Under the pieces are notes generated by a model. The model was not told where the DNA came from. It did not search any database and worked only from the letters and a program-made list of their open reading frames with translations. Positions 38,059 to 47,115 of a DNA stretch of 64,000 bases are shown one piece after another. Source of the DNA: Vibrio sp. CB1-14 (lineage in GTDB: Bacteria; Pseudomonadota; Gammaproteobacteria; Enterobacterales; Vibrionaceae); NCBI RefSeq assembly GCF_040412085.2, contig NZ_CP115920.1, forward strand, positions 1,922,001-1,986,000, given 5' to 3'. A program made the translations under genes and the position numbers. Position 1 is the first letter of the stretch. Each line of letters starts with the position of its first letter.

Positions 38059-38952
38059 CTAAACATTAGTCACATCAATAAACATAGACTCATCGATGTT
38101 TGTCGACGAAACCGTCGCTTCACTAAACTCATACTCTTCACGTGAGCCTTCACGATCCAATGGAAGGTTTACGAAATCAAACAACTCACGGTCAGCCAAC
38201 TGACTTGGGCTAACGTTTTGAATCGATTTAAAGATAGCTTCAACGCGACCCGGGGTCTTTTTATCCCAATCAATCAACATCGCCTTAATCGACTGACGTT
38301 GCAGGTTCTCCTGAGAACCACACAGGTTACAAGGAATGATTGGGAAATCTTTATGTTCAGCGTATTTGATCAGATCTTTTTCACGGCAGTACGTTAGCGG
38401 ACGAATCACCACGTTACGACCATCATCAGAACGAAGCTTAGGAGGCATCGCTTTTAGGCGGGAGCCGTGGAACATGTTCAAGAACATGGTTTCCACAATG
38501 TCATCAAGGTGGTGACCTAGTGCAATTTTAGTCGCGCCAATTTTCTCAGCAAATGAGTAGAGCGTTCCACGACGAAGACGCGAGCATAGGCCGCATGTCG
38601 TTTTGCCCTCAGGGATCTTCTCTTTAACGACTGAGTACGTATCTTTATCAACGATGTAATAAGGAATGTTCAGTGTTTCAAAGTAATCTGGCAGGATGTG
38701 CTCTGGGAAACCTGGCTGTTTCTGATCAAGGTTAACCGCAACCACATCAAACTTGATTGGTGCTGCTTTTTGAAGATTCAATAGGATATCCAGCATCGCA
38801 AATGAATCTTTACCACCACTGATACACGCCATCACCACATCATTTTCTTCAATCATGTTGTAGTCGATAATTGCGTTGCCAACATTTCTTCTAAGACGCT
38901 TTTGAAGTTTGTTGAACTCTAGGGTTTCTTTTCTTGTATCTGTCTGATTCAT
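38059..38952 (-). CDS. ttcA: tRNA 2-thiocytidine biosynthesis protein TtcA
   Basis: Thiolates cytidine 32 in certain tRNAs, using ATP and an Fe-S cluster. 297 residues. The PP-loop ATP-binding motif is SGGKDS (about 58-63). The two CxxC pairs typical of TtcA are present: CGLC and CNLCGS. I use ATG at 38952, which follows GAGAG, rather than the adjacent GTG. fnr-uspE-ttcA neighbourhoods are also seen in enterobacteria. It stands alone on the minus strand after the upstream three-gene cluster. Confidence 0.95.
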   Translation of the reverse strand: MNQTDTRKETLEFNKLQKRLRRNVGNAIIDYNMIEENDVVMACISGGKDSFAMLDILLNLQKAAPIKFDVVAVNLDQKQPGFPEHILPDYFETLNIPYYIVDKDTYSVVKEKIPEGKTTCGLCSRLRRGTLYSFAEKIGATKIALGHHLDDIVETMFLNMFHGSRLKAMPPKLRSDDGRNVVIRPLTYCREKDLIKYAEHKDFPIIPCNLCGSQENLQRQSIKAMLIDWDKKTPGRVEAIFKSIQNVSPSQLADRELFDFVNLPLDREGSREEYEFSEATVSSTNIDESMFIDVTNV

Positions 38953-39051
38953 CACGTGCTCTCACATTGCCGACAATGTCGACGATAGGATTTCCTACTG
39001 GGAATAATCTGGGGCGTGGATTATACGAGCTTTTTGATAAAGATTAAATGG

Positions 39052-39085
39052 TTGTTTGACCCCCTTTCGATTGGGAGTCAAACAA
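39052..39085. repeat. Imperfect inverted repeat upstream of ttcA
   Basis: TTGTTTGAC at 39052-39060 is mirrored by GTCAAACAA at 39077-39085, with C-rich and G-rich inner bases that may extend the stem. It lies 97 bases upstream of ttcA and 20 bases after the DUF2987-like gene. No T-run follows in the minus direction, so it is either a weak terminator or an operator. Confidence 0.45.
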
Positions 39086-39105
39086 TTCTAGAAAGATGCG
39101 CAGGC

Positions 39106-39762
39106 TTATTTAGCGCCAGGAAGGTAAGGTAGGATACGAAGTGTCTCTCCAGGGAGCGTCATGTAACCACCCTCACCGATATCACTGAGACGTACTTGAG
39201 CTTTACCGTTTTCTAATGCTACCGAGTCACCATTAGAATAAGAAATTGCACCTTCCATATCAGGCGCGAACTCTAGAGTAATACCTTCAACATCCGGAGT
39301 GAACCAACTGGCAAACATGCCTCCTAAATCTTCTAGCATCACCTGCATTTGTGGCAGAAGTCTTTCAACCTCTGCATAAGTCACTTTGCCTGACATAGGT
39401 TCGGTCGTCATCACCACCATAGAGAAGTCGCAGCGCTGATCTTGTGGAGTGTGTACAAACACCAACGGATTCGCTGACTTGAGGTTGTTATCTAGCGGCA
39501 CCACGAGTTCATTGATTGGGCTCGCTGGCAACTCTTCATAATGCTCCTCTTTTTCCATCCAAGCTTTTTCAATAGGACACAAGGTTTTTGAGTCCGCATC
39601 GACAAAGAAGAAACCTACCTTCACATCCTCATGCCCTTCTTTCGCATTGTTCTTCATCTGTGAAAACAGTTTTGAATAGGTGAACATGTACTCTTGGGCA
39701 AGAGTGGGAACCGCAAATGTGGCTGCGGCAAAACCTAAAAGGGCTAACTTTACTACTTTCAT
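39106..39762 (-). CDS. Exported DUF2987-like protein
   Basis: A 218-residue periplasmic or secreted protein with a clear signal peptide (MKVVKLALLGFAAATFAVPTLA, cleavage before QEYMF). The mature start FTYSKLFSQMKNNAKEGHEDVKVGFFF resembles my recollection of DUF2987 proteins in Vibrio and Shewanella. Two Cys (SKTLCPIEKAW and QRCDFSM) could form a disulphide. Function unknown. It lies 17 bases after the Bax-like gene and is probably in the same operon. Confidence 0.7.
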   Translation of the reverse strand: MKVVKLALLGFAAATFAVPTLAQEYMFTYSKLFSQMKNNAKEGHEDVKVGFFFVDADSKTLCPIEKAWMEKEEHYEELPASPINELVVPLDNNLKSANPLVFVHTPQDQRCDFSMVVMTTEPMSGKVTYAEVERLLPQMQVMLEDLGGMFASWFTPDVEGITLEFAPDMEGAISYSNGDSVALENGKAQVRLSDIGEGGYMTLPGETLRILPYLPGAK

Positions 39763-39779
39763 GTTTAATTCTTTGATTA

Positions 39780-40574
39780 TTATTGTGTTGTCCAGAACTT
39801 GTCATTATGTCGAATCATGGCTTGCAGGTCTTTGACGTATGCCTCACCCCGCTCCGAATAACGCAGTAATCCATTAGTGAGTTCCAGTGCAGCCGTCTCT
39901 GACAACAAATTTTCACCTCGATCTCTAATACCAGCACGAATATCACGCAATTCTTGGTAAGCGCGGTTGCGATTCACATTCATAAAGTAACCGTGGATAG
40001 ATTGCTGAGGAGAGCTGAACTTAGCCACTTCATGCGACATTCCTTCGCTACGTTTTAACGGAACAAGGCCGCATCCCTTCGTATAACACCATTGACCAAA
40101 ATAGTTATTGGCTTCGTTGGCAAAGCGCGATGTTCCCCATGCCGATTCGTTAGCCGCTTGCGTCAGTACCAGTGCTTCAGGAAGAACATCTACCCTTTCA
40201 AGCATTGCATTGACCCAATCATAGTTCACCTGTGAAGGCTCTAATGAATAGAGTTTACCAAGGCGCTTTGCCGTAGCTTGTTGTTCACTCGTCAGAGACT
40301 GCTCATCCAGCGCTAGTTTAATGCCAAGTAATCGTCTGCGCTCTTTTTCAATTCGCGCGTTTTCAATGGCGATTCCGGGTCTCAAGTAATCAAAAAAAGT
40401 CTGCTTCTTCTGATTGGTATCGGTAATGCTCGCGATATCTGGCTTGTCTTCCGCGATGGCAGGCAGCGTGATGGCTTCATCTTCATGGTCATCGGCGGAT
40501 TTTTCAGAAAGGAACAAAAAAGCGCTCCCAGTCAGGAGCGCAGCTATAGATAGAAATTTATGCGAACTACGCAT
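39780..40574 (-). CDS. Bax-like glucosaminidase-domain protein
   Basis: A predicted peptidoglycan N-acetylglucosaminidase of the Bax/FlgJ-C type, 264 residues from ATG at 40574. The start is chosen because it gives an N-terminal membrane or signal segment (FLSIAALLTGSAFLFL) and overlaps the upstream stop. The catalytic domain (about 125-260) contains QAANESAWGTSRFA with the likely catalytic Glu, then NNYFGQWCYTKGCG and MNVNRNRAYQELR. The family trims peptidoglycan in the periplasm. It is coupled to the upstream membrane-protein gene by an 8-base overlap. Confidence 0.8.
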   Translation of the reverse strand: MRSSHKFLSIAALLTGSAFLFLSEKSADDHEDEAITLPAIAEDKPDIASITDTNQKKQTFFDYLRPGIAIENARIEKERRRLLGIKLALDEQSLTSEQQATAKRLGKLYSLEPSQVNYDWVNAMLERVDVLPEALVLTQAANESAWGTSRFANEANNYFGQWCYTKGCGLVPLKRSEGMSHEVAKFSSPQQSIHGYFMNVNRNRAYQELRDIRAGIRDRGENLLSETAALELTNGLLRYSERGEAYVKDLQAMIRHNDKFWTTQ

Positions 40575-41427
40575 CAAATACCTCAGGGTTCTTATTAGGC
40601 TTATCGTCGTTTCTTGGCGGTGTATTGTCGTTGTTATCGTCGTTGCTGTCGTTACCAGAGTCGTTTGAGCCATTACCTTCAGTGGCAACAATCTTTAGGG
40701 TGATACCAAACATCTCGCGATAAACAATGCCTTTTACATGGAAGAAAAACGGCAATACAAAGATAAGGCCAATACCGTAGAACATCGCGCCGACAATGAA
40801 CATCAACATCACTAAGGTGTAGATACCTGCCAGAACGAAAATCTTCTTGTTTACCGCACGCAGTGATAAAAGCAAAGACTGGAGTGGCGGAACCTTTTTC
40901 TCGCAGATAAGCAATATAGATTGGCTAAACGCAAGAGATAGGTACATCGAAAGGAATGGCAAAATCATGCTCACCACGCCTTGCAACATCAAGCTAAACA
41001 GCGTAGCGATAATGACAGGCACGGTAAACTGTAGACCTTTGCCGATGTGTCTGGTTTTCGTTGTAAGACCCGCTGCGTGGCTCATTGCCATAAGTGAGAT
41101 ACCTGCAAATACAGGTGCACTCACTACTTCATAACTAAAGTTGGCAACAAAAATAGCTTGAAAAATGCTCTGATCTAGCAAGCTTGGGTCCTGGAACGCT
41201 TGCAAGATAACGGATGGATCGCCAAGTTGTAATTGCAGTGCGATATAAAAAATACCCACTTGCACAAAAATGAGGGCAATAATTGCAGGAGAGAAAGACA
41301 AAAAATGCTTGATGGTTTGCTGCCACGCTTCTTGGAACACAGCCCCAGCCTTGAGGTCATATTTCCCTGAGATAGCGCGCTCAATTGAGCCACCTAAGTT
41401 GAAGTCTCTTTCAAAATCGTTTTTCAT
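40567..41427 (-). CDS. Multi-pass membrane protein of unknown function
   Basis: 286 residues from the ATG at 41427, which has TTGGAAAA in front; an upstream TTG or ATG would only add a short odd extension. A cytoplasmic N-terminus containing GAVFQEAWQQTIKHF precedes about five or six membrane segments (residues ~35-235). The pattern resembles the BPSS1780/YciC-like group of predicted membrane proteins. The C-terminal ~35 residues are a hydrophilic tail rich in N and D. It is the first gene of a minus-strand cluster with the Bax-like and DUF2987-like genes. No function can be assigned. Confidence 0.7.
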   Translation of the reverse strand: MKNDFERDFNLGGSIERAISGKYDLKAGAVFQEAWQQTIKHFLSFSPAIIALIFVQVGIFYIALQLQLGDPSVILQAFQDPSLLDQSIFQAIFVANFSYEVVSAPVFAGISLMAMSHAAGLTTKTRHIGKGLQFTVPVIIATLFSLMLQGVVSMILPFLSMYLSLAFSQSILLICEKKVPPLQSLLLSLRAVNKKIFVLAGIYTLVMLMFIVGAMFYGIGLIFVLPFFFHVKGIVYREMFGITLKIVATEGNGSNDSGNDSNDDNNDNTPPRNDDKPNKNPEVFDA

Positions 41428-41754
41428 ATGTTTTCCAAGTGACACTCTATACGAGTACATTTCTTCGTTGAAAAGGCTGCGACATTATAGCGGTAACGAG
41501 ATTGTATTATCACTGTTATCACCTTGCTTTTCAGTCTTTTTGGGTGATAATTAACCAATTGATAAGGCAAAATATTCAACTCGACGCGCTCTAAACCTAG
41601 TATGGTAAATAATGTTTAGTTTTACCTGCAAAATTTTTTCGTTTCGGGATAAGAAAATGCTTTGATTTCACCCAATTGGTGATTATGATGCGCGCCTTAA
41701 ATGTGTATAGCAACTGGCCGCTAAATTTTCGGCCGAGGTGGAGAAAAACAGACG
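41428..41754 (+). promoter_or_regulatory. Divergent intergenic region with a sigma-70-type promoter for the pot operon
   Basis: The 327-bp gap lies between a minus-strand membrane-protein gene and potA. A good promoter for potA is TTGATT (41662-41667), 16-base spacer, TATGAT (41684-41689), giving a leader of about 60 bases. The spacer holds a CACCCAATTGGTG near-palindrome that could bind a regulator. In the leader, GGCCG (41716-41720) and CGGCC (41730-41734) can pair just before the purine-rich ribosome site. I see no small gene in this region. Confidence 0.55.
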
Positions 41755-42870
41755 TTGAACGCTAAACATTCAGAAGGAACACCAGTCGTACAGCTTGCTG
41801 GTGTGAGTAAAAGTTTCGATGGTAAGGAAATCATCGCAAATCTTAACTTAAACGTTAATCATGGTGAGTTTCTCACTATTTTGGGTCCTTCGGGCTGCGG
41901 TAAGACCACAGTACTAAGAATGATCGCCGGCTTTGAAACCGTCGACAGTGGTAGACTCAATCTCGCTGGCCAAGATGTAACGGAAGTCCCCGCTGAACAG
42001 CGACACGTCAATACTGTTTTCCAGAGCTATGCCCTCTTTCCTCATATGACCGTTTTCGAAAATGTGGCATTTGGTTTGCGTATGCAAAAAGTGCCAAATG
42101 CTGAGATTGAACCTCGCGTTCTCGAAGCATTGAAAATGGTTCGCCTAGAGAAAATGGCTCAGCGTAAACCGCACCAGCTTTCTGGTGGTCAGCAGCAACG
42201 TATTGCGATTGCTCGCGCTGTCGTGAACAAGCCAAAGGTTCTACTTCTTGATGAATCACTGTCTGCACTTGACTACAAACTGCGTAAGCAAATGCAGATT
42301 GAGCTTAAACAGCTTCAGCGCCAACTAGGTATTACTTTTATTTTCGTTACTCACGATCAAGAAGAAGCATTGTCGATGTCGGACCGTATCATCGTAATGC
42401 GCGATGGCGTGATCGAGCAAGATGGTACCCCTCGCGAAATCTACGAAGAGCCGAAAAATCTGTTCGTTGCTCGTTTTATTGGCGAGATCAACGTGTTTAA
42501 CGCAACGGCCATCGACCGCATTGACGACAAACGTATCAATGCCGAAATAGAAGGTCAGAAGAGCATTGTTTACTACGACAAAGCGTTTGAATCTGGTGAA
42601 AAGCTTCAAGTATTGCTTCGCCCAGAAGATTTGCGTATCGAAGAGATCAAAGAGTCAGAAAATAGAGGCATCGTTGGTCACGTAGCAGAACGTACCTATA
42701 AAGGTATGACGCTAGATTCTGTCGTTGAACTAGAGTCTGGTATGCGTGTAATGGTGAGTGAATTCTTTAACGAAGATGATCCAGATGTCGACCACTCTCT
42801 AGGTCAAAAGGTTGCCGTTACTTGGGTTGAAAGCTGGGAAGTGGTGCTAAAAGATGAGCAAGAAGTTTAA
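41755..42870 (+). CDS. potA: Spermidine/putrescine ABC transporter ATP-binding protein PotA
   Basis: ATPase of the polyamine importer, 371 residues. Walker A is GPSGCGKTT, signature is LSGGQQQR, Walker B is VLLLDESL and the switch His is in VTHDQEE. The C-terminal TOBE-type regulatory domain runs from about residue 240. Note that Walker B is followed by ES rather than EP. The start appears to be TTG at 41755, since no ATG occurs before the ATPase core and the N-terminus then matches E. coli PotA in length. potB begins inside its 3' end (17-base overlap). Confidence 0.94.
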   Translation: MNAKHSEGTPVVQLAGVSKSFDGKEIIANLNLNVNHGEFLTILGPSGCGKTTVLRMIAGFETVDSGRLNLAGQDVTEVPAEQRHVNTVFQSYALFPHMTVFENVAFGLRMQKVPNAEIEPRVLEALKMVRLEKMAQRKPHQLSGGQQQRIAIARAVVNKPKVLLLDESLSALDYKLRKQMQIELKQLQRQLGITFIFVTHDQEEALSMSDRIIVMRDGVIEQDGTPREIYEEPKNLFVARFIGEINVFNATAIDRIDDKRINAEIEGQKSIVYYDKAFESGEKLQVLLRPEDLRIEEIKESENRGIVGHVAERTYKGMTLDSVVELESGMRVMVSEFFNEDDPDVDHSLGQKVAVTWVESWEVVLKDEQEV

Positions 42871-43711
42871 TCTACAGAACGCCATTATCACTCTGATTGT
42901 CGGTTGGTTGGTACTGTTTGTGCTGATTCCCAATGTGATGATCATAGGTACGAGCTTCCTAACTCGAGACGAAGCTAACCTGATTGAAATGACGTTCACG
43001 CTCGAGAACTACGCTCGATTACTTGACCCTCTATACGCTAAGGTCTTATTCCACTCGTTCTACATGGCGATCGTGGCAACCTTTATCTGTTTGGTGGTTG
43101 GTTATCCATTTGCGTATATCGTAGCGAAGATGCCAGAAAAATGGCGTCCGTTTATGCTGTTTTTGGTGATAGTTCCGTTCTGGACTAACTCGTTAATCCG
43201 TACCTATGGTTTGAAGATTGTTTTAGGTACTCAAGGCATCTTAAACAAGAGCTTAATAGCCTTAGATATTATCGATAAACCTTTGCGCATTATGTACACC
43301 GAGACCGCTGTAATGATCGGCTTGGTCTATATTCTGCTGCCTTTCATGATTCTTCCGCTCTACTCAGCGATTGAGAAACTGGACGGTACCTATATTGAAG
43401 CAGCGCGCGATCTCGGTGCTAACAAATGGCAAACACTAACGAAAGTAATCTTGCCATTAACTATGCCAGGAATTATCGGCGGCTGTCTGCTTGTGCTACT
43501 TCCTGCATTAGGTATGTTCTACATCGCTGACCTATTGGGCGGCGCGAAGAACCTTCTAATTGGTAACGTGATTAAGAGTCAGATACTCAATGCTCGTGAT
43601 TGGCCGTTTGGCGCGGCGACGAGTATCGCCCTAACTGCCGCGATGGCAGTGATGTTGTATGCCTACTACCGTGCAGGCAAGCTCTTAAACCGTAAAGTGG
43701 AGCTCGAATAA
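42854..43711 (+). CDS. potB: Spermidine/putrescine ABC transporter permease PotB
   Basis: Inner-membrane permease, 285 residues and six predicted helices. The coupling-helix motif [21 protein letters not shown] (EAA loop) contacts PotA. It overlaps potA at its start and potC at its stop (TAATG), so the three are translationally coupled. Confidence 0.94.
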   Translation: MSKKFNLQNAIITLIVGWLVLFVLIPNVMIIGTSFLTRDEANLIEMTFTLENYARLLDPLYAKVLFHSFYMAIVATFICLVVGYPFAYIVAKMPEKWRPFMLFLVIVPFWTNSLIRTYGLKIVLGTQGILNKSLIALDIIDKPLRIMYTETAVMIGLVYILLPFMILPLYSAIEKLDGTYIEAARDLGANKWQTLTKVILPLTMPGIIGGCLLVLLPALGMFYIADLLGGAKNLLIGNVIKSQILNARDWPFGAATSIALTAAMAVMLYAYYRAGKLLNRKVELE

Positions 43712-44481
43712 TGGGACGCGCTGTAAGATTTAGCTTTATGACGGTAGTGTACGTGTTCTTGTATCTACCGATCATTGTTTTGATCGCTAACTCATTCAAT
43801 GCCAACAAATTTGGAATGAAATGGGGGGGCTTTACGACCAAGTGGTACGACGCTCTGGTTAACAACGACAGCTTGATGCAAGCCGCTTGGCACTCGCTCA
43901 ATGTCGCTGTTTTTTCGGCAACCGCTGCAACCATTATTGGTAGCTTGACCGCGGTTGCGCTGTTCCGTTACCAATTTAAGGGTAAAGGCGCAGTAAGTGG
44001 CTTACTCTTTATTGTGATGATGTCACCAGATATTGTGATGGCCATTTCGTTGTTAGCGATTTTCTTGGTGCTTGGTGCCCAACTAGGCTTCTTTAGCTTA
44101 TTGATCGCGCATATTACATTCTGTTTGCCGTTCGTAGTTGTGACTGTTTACAGCCGTTTAAAAGGCTTCGATGTAAAAATGCTTGAAGCGGCAAAAGATC
44201 TTGGTGCTGGTGAATGGACTATTCTTAAACAAATTATCTTGCCACTCGCTAAACCGGCAGTGGCGGCAGGTTGGTTATTGTCATTTACACTATCGCTAGA
44301 TGACGTGATTGTGAGTTCGTTTGTGACAGGGCCGACGTACGAGATTTTGCCACTTAAGATTTATTCAATGGTAAAAGTCGGTATTTCACCAGAGGTGAAC
44401 GCCCTTGCGACCATTATGTTAATTGTCTCTCTTGTCTTGGTTGTGACCTCTCAATTACTGGCAAGAGAAAAGGTTAAGTAA
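43711..44481 (+). CDS. potC: Spermidine/putrescine ABC transporter permease PotC
   Basis: Second permease of the polyamine importer, 256 residues with six helices. The EAA loop reads EAAKDLGAGEWTILKQIILP. Its ATG overlaps the potB stop. A strong hairpin follows the stop before the potD genes, so permease and binding-protein expression may be set at different levels. Confidence 0.94.
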   Translation: MGRAVRFSFMTVVYVFLYLPIIVLIANSFNANKFGMKWGGFTTKWYDALVNNDSLMQAAWHSLNVAVFSATAATIIGSLTAVALFRYQFKGKGAVSGLLFIVMMSPDIVMAISLLAIFLVLGAQLGFFSLLIAHITFCLPFVVVTVYSRLKGFDVKMLEAAKDLGAGEWTILKQIILPLAKPAVAAGWLLSFTLSLDDVIVSSFVTGPTYEILPLKIYSMVKVGISPEVNALATIMLIVSLVLVVTSQLLAREKVK

Positions 44482-44499
44482 ACCGCTATTTTACTAATG

Positions 44500-44531
44500 G
44501 AGCAGAATGGCGTTGTCATTCTGCTCTTTTT
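44500..44531 (+). terminator. Intercistronic terminator between potC and the first potD
   Basis: A 10-bp perfect stem (GAGCAGAATG with CATTCTGCTC, 7-base loop) is followed by TTTTT. Either potD has its own promoter or read-through is partial. Confidence 0.85.
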
Positions 44532-44575
44532 CTATCTATGCCTTAAAGGCAGCGTTTGTTTTGGAGCTAACGTCA

Positions 44576-45610
44576 ATGAAAAAATGGGCTACTTTTTTAG
44601 CTGGTAGTGCATGCGCACTTTCTCTTCTATCTGGAGCAGCTAGTGCAAAAGAAGATAAAGAATTGGTATTTATGAACTGGGGGCCTTACATCAACAGTAA
44701 TATCCTAGAGCAATTTACTAAAGAGACTGGCATCAAGGTTATCTACTCTACCTATGAGTCGAACGAAACCTTGTATGCAAAGCTAAAAACGCACAATAAA
44801 GGTTATGATCTTGTCGTTCCATCGACCTACTTCGTAGCGAAAATGCGTGATGAAGGTATGCTACAAAAAATCGATAAGTCAAAGCTATCGAACTTCAGCA
44901 ACCTGGATGTAAACTACCTAGACAAACCATACGATCCAAACAACGACTACTCTATCCCGCACGTTGTCGCGATCACCGGTCTTGCGGTAAATACAGACAT
45001 GTATGATCCTGAAGAATTTACAAGTTGGGCTGACTTGTGGAAACCAGAGCTTGAAGGCCAGCTAATGATGATGGATGACACTCGTGAAGTGTTCCACATC
45101 GCGCTACGTAAATTGGGCTACTCTGGTAACACGACTGACAAAGCACAAATTGACGAAGCTTACGCAGAACTGCAAAAGCTAATGCCAAACGTATTGGTGT
45201 TTAACTCAGACAACCCAGGTGCACCATACATGTCTGGTGAAGTTGGCCTAGGTATGCTTTGGAATGGCTCAGCAGCGGCTGCGCAAAATGAAGGTCTACC
45301 AATTAAGCTTGTATTCCCGAAAGAAGGCGGTATTGGTTGGGTAGACAACTTCGCGATCAGCTCAGGTGCGAAAAACGTTGATGCAGCACACAAGATGATC
45401 GACTTTTTGCTTCGCCCAGAAATTGCAGAGCAAATTTCTCGCGACACTGGCTACCTAACAGCAGTAAAAGCGTCAAACGAGAAGTTTAAAGACAGCCCTG
45501 CTCTATTCCCATCTCAAGAAGATTTGGATCGCGTAGAATGGCAAGATGCGGTTGGTGACAGCACGGTAGTTTACGAAGATTATTTCCTAAAACTAAAAGC
45601 AGGTCAGTAA
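44576..45610 (+). CDS. potD: Polyamine-binding periplasmic protein PotD (first paralogue)
   Basis: Substrate-binding protein for the PotABC importer, 344 residues from the ATG at 44576 (GGAG 10 bases upstream). That start gives a clean signal peptide ending ASA before KEDKELVF. Mature features are FMNWGPYINSNILEQF, VVPSTYFVAKMRDEGML and LGMLWNGSAAAA, typical of PotD/PotF. It is about 60% identical by eye to the next gene. Vibrio cholerae is known to carry two adjacent PotD paralogues, one of which serves spermidine import and affects biofilm formation. I cannot tell which one this is. Confidence 0.92.
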   Translation: MKKWATFLAGSACALSLLSGAASAKEDKELVFMNWGPYINSNILEQFTKETGIKVIYSTYESNETLYAKLKTHNKGYDLVVPSTYFVAKMRDEGMLQKIDKSKLSNFSNLDVNYLDKPYDPNNDYSIPHVVAITGLAVNTDMYDPEEFTSWADLWKPELEGQLMMMDDTREVFHIALRKLGYSGNTTDKAQIDEAYAELQKLMPNVLVFNSDNPGAPYMSGEVGLGMLWNGSAAAAQNEGLPIKLVFPKEGGIGWVDNFAISSGAKNVDAAHKMIDFLLRPEIAEQISRDTGYLTAVKASNEKFKDSPALFPSQEDLDRVEWQDAVGDSTVVYEDYFLKLKAGQ

Positions 45611-45628
45611 TCTTTACTCCTTCAGTGT

Positions 45629-45656
45629 AAAAAGGTGGCAGTAGCCACCTTTTTTT
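45629..45656 (+). terminator. Terminator between the two potD genes
   Basis: An 11-bp stem (AAAAAGGTGGC with GCCACCTTTTT, AGTA loop) and a T-run follow the first potD. This implies the second potD has its own promoter. Confidence 0.88.
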
Positions 45657-45728
45657 ATGGCTGACGTTCTATATCCTTCTAAACGTTTAATTTTTGTAAA
45701 CTCCAACATAGAGTATTCAATCATTGGC

Positions 45729-45754
45729 TGATATAATGTTGTGATGCACATCAA
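45729..45754 (+). promoter_or_regulatory. Likely promoter of the second potD with a CRP/FNR-like site
   Basis: TGATATAAT at 45729-45737 is an extended -10 element with a perfect TATAAT. Four bases after it, GTGATGCACATCAA (45741-45754) resembles an FNR box (one changed half-site base) and also a CRP half-site pair (TGTGA plus TCAAA). A protein bound here would cover the start site and act as a repressor. No good -35 is visible, which fits an extended -10 promoter. Confidence 0.5.
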
Positions 45755-45850
45755 ATAATGATGGCGTGCAAAGTAGTGTGGGAAGCCCTACTTTCCCATA
45801 TCGTCATGTCTCTTAGAGACTCTTTGTTTACCAAAACAAACGGAAAAGTA

Positions 45851-46888
45851 ATGAAAAGCAAATTGTATGCAGGCGCACTATGTGCGGCGACTCTCTTCAC
45901 TACCCCGGCGTTTGCAGCCAACGAAGAACTTTACTTCTACAACTGGTCTGAATACATTCCTAGCGAAGTACTAGAAGACTTTACTAAAGAAACTGGCATT
46001 AAAGTCATCTACTCTACTTATGAATCCAATGAGAGCATGTATGCGAAATTAAAAACGCAAGGCTCTGGCTACGACCTCGTGGTTCCTTCTACCTACTTTG
46101 TATCTAAGATGCGTAAAGAAGGCATGCTTCAAGAGTTAGACAAAGAAAAGCTAGCTCACTATCAAGATCTGGATCCAAACTATCTAGACAAGCCTTTTGA
46201 CCCAGATAACAAATTCTCGATTCCTTATATCTGGGGCGCAACCGGTATCGGTATCAATACAGATATGCTAGACCGTTCAGCGGTAAGCTCTTGGGGTGAT
46301 TTATGGGATCCTCAATGGGACGGTCAGCTGATGATGATGGATGACTCACGTGAAGTATTCCACATCGCACTAACGAAACTTGGTTACTCGCCAAACACCA
46401 CTAATCCAGATGAAATCAAAGCTGCATACGAAGAGCTTAGAAAGTTGGTACCAAATGTATTGGTGTTCAACTCAGATTTCCCGGCAAATCCATACCTTGC
46501 AGGTGAAGTATCACTGGGTATGCTTTGGAATGGTTCAGCATATATGGCTCGCCAAGAAGGCGCTTCTATCGAGATCGTATGGCCTGAAAAAGGCACGATT
46601 TTCTGGATGGATAGCCTAGCCATCCCATCAGGTGCGAAAAATACAGAAGCCGCACATAAGATGATTGATTTCCTACTTCGTCCAGAAAATGCTGCAAAAA
46701 TTGCAGTGGAAATTGGTTACCCAACACCAGTTAAAACAGCTTATCCGCTACTACCAAAAGAATTTGCTGAAGATCCAAACGTGTTCCCACCTCAAAAAGT
46801 GATGGACTCGGGTACATGGCAAGATGAAGTTGGCGAAGCTGGCGCGCTTTACGAAGAATACTTCCAAAAGCTAAAAGTCGATAACTAA
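45851..46888 (+). CDS. potD: Polyamine-binding periplasmic protein PotD (second paralogue)
   Basis: 345 residues from ATG at 45851. The signal peptide (MKSKLYAGALCAATLFTTPAFA) is followed by ANEELYFYNWSEYIPSEVL. Aromatic and acidic residues expected of polyamine-binding proteins are retained (YFYNWSEY, VPSTYFVSKMR, MLWNGSAYMARQ, FWMDSLAIPSGA). It differs from the first copy mainly in ligand-side positions, for example the stretch after TDMLDRSAVSSWGDLW. It is flanked by its own terminators and promoter, so it is a separate transcription unit with perhaps a different polyamine preference. Confidence 0.92.
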   Translation: MKSKLYAGALCAATLFTTPAFAANEELYFYNWSEYIPSEVLEDFTKETGIKVIYSTYESNESMYAKLKTQGSGYDLVVPSTYFVSKMRKEGMLQELDKEKLAHYQDLDPNYLDKPFDPDNKFSIPYIWGATGIGINTDMLDRSAVSSWGDLWDPQWDGQLMMMDDSREVFHIALTKLGYSPNTTNPDEIKAAYEELRKLVPNVLVFNSDFPANPYLAGEVSLGMLWNGSAYMARQEGASIEIVWPEKGTIFWMDSLAIPSGAKNTEAAHKMIDFLLRPENAAKIAVEIGYPTPVKTAYPLLPKEFAEDPNVFPPQKVMDSGTWQDEVGEAGALYEEYFQKLKVDN

Positions 46889-46907
46889 TTTCTAGTATTG
46901 ACTAAAG

Positions 46908-46938
46908 ACAAAGCCCTCCTACTGGAGGGCTTTGTTAT
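46908..46938 (+). terminator. Terminator after the second potD
   Basis: A 12-bp perfect stem (ACAAAGCCCTCC with GGAGGGCTTTGT, TACT loop) lies 20 bases after the stop codon and could work in both directions. Confidence 0.85.
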
Positions 46939-46958
46939 ATCTAGTTTTCCTAAAAGTC

Positions 46959-47063
46959 GTCATCCCCTTGAAAAAGGGGATCTTCTATAGCGCGCTTTAG
47001 CCAACTTCAATGACTGTTACCACCCTGCACGCTTCGGGAGATCCTCGATGTCTCGAGGATGAC
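46959..47063. repeat. Palindromic dispersed element, same architecture as the one at 37879-37955
   Basis: The left arm (46959-46983) starts GTCATCCCC and ends GGGGATCT. The right arm (47039-47063), read inverted, starts GTCATCCTCG and ends GAGGATCT. Both arms are 25 bases and each folds into its own hairpin. The inner 55 bases are not repeated in the other copy. It sits between convergent potD and cobB units, a typical position for REP-like elements. Confidence 0.7.
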
Positions 47064-47115
47064 GTAATGGTGGTATAGCACAATACACTACAGGTAATAC
47101 GTAGTAGGTTTGGTT

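Noticed and set aside
40575..40691. Longer N-terminus for the Bax-like protein
   Set aside because: The extra 39 residues are the 3' end of the upstream membrane-protein gene read in another frame, rich in T and I without domain character.
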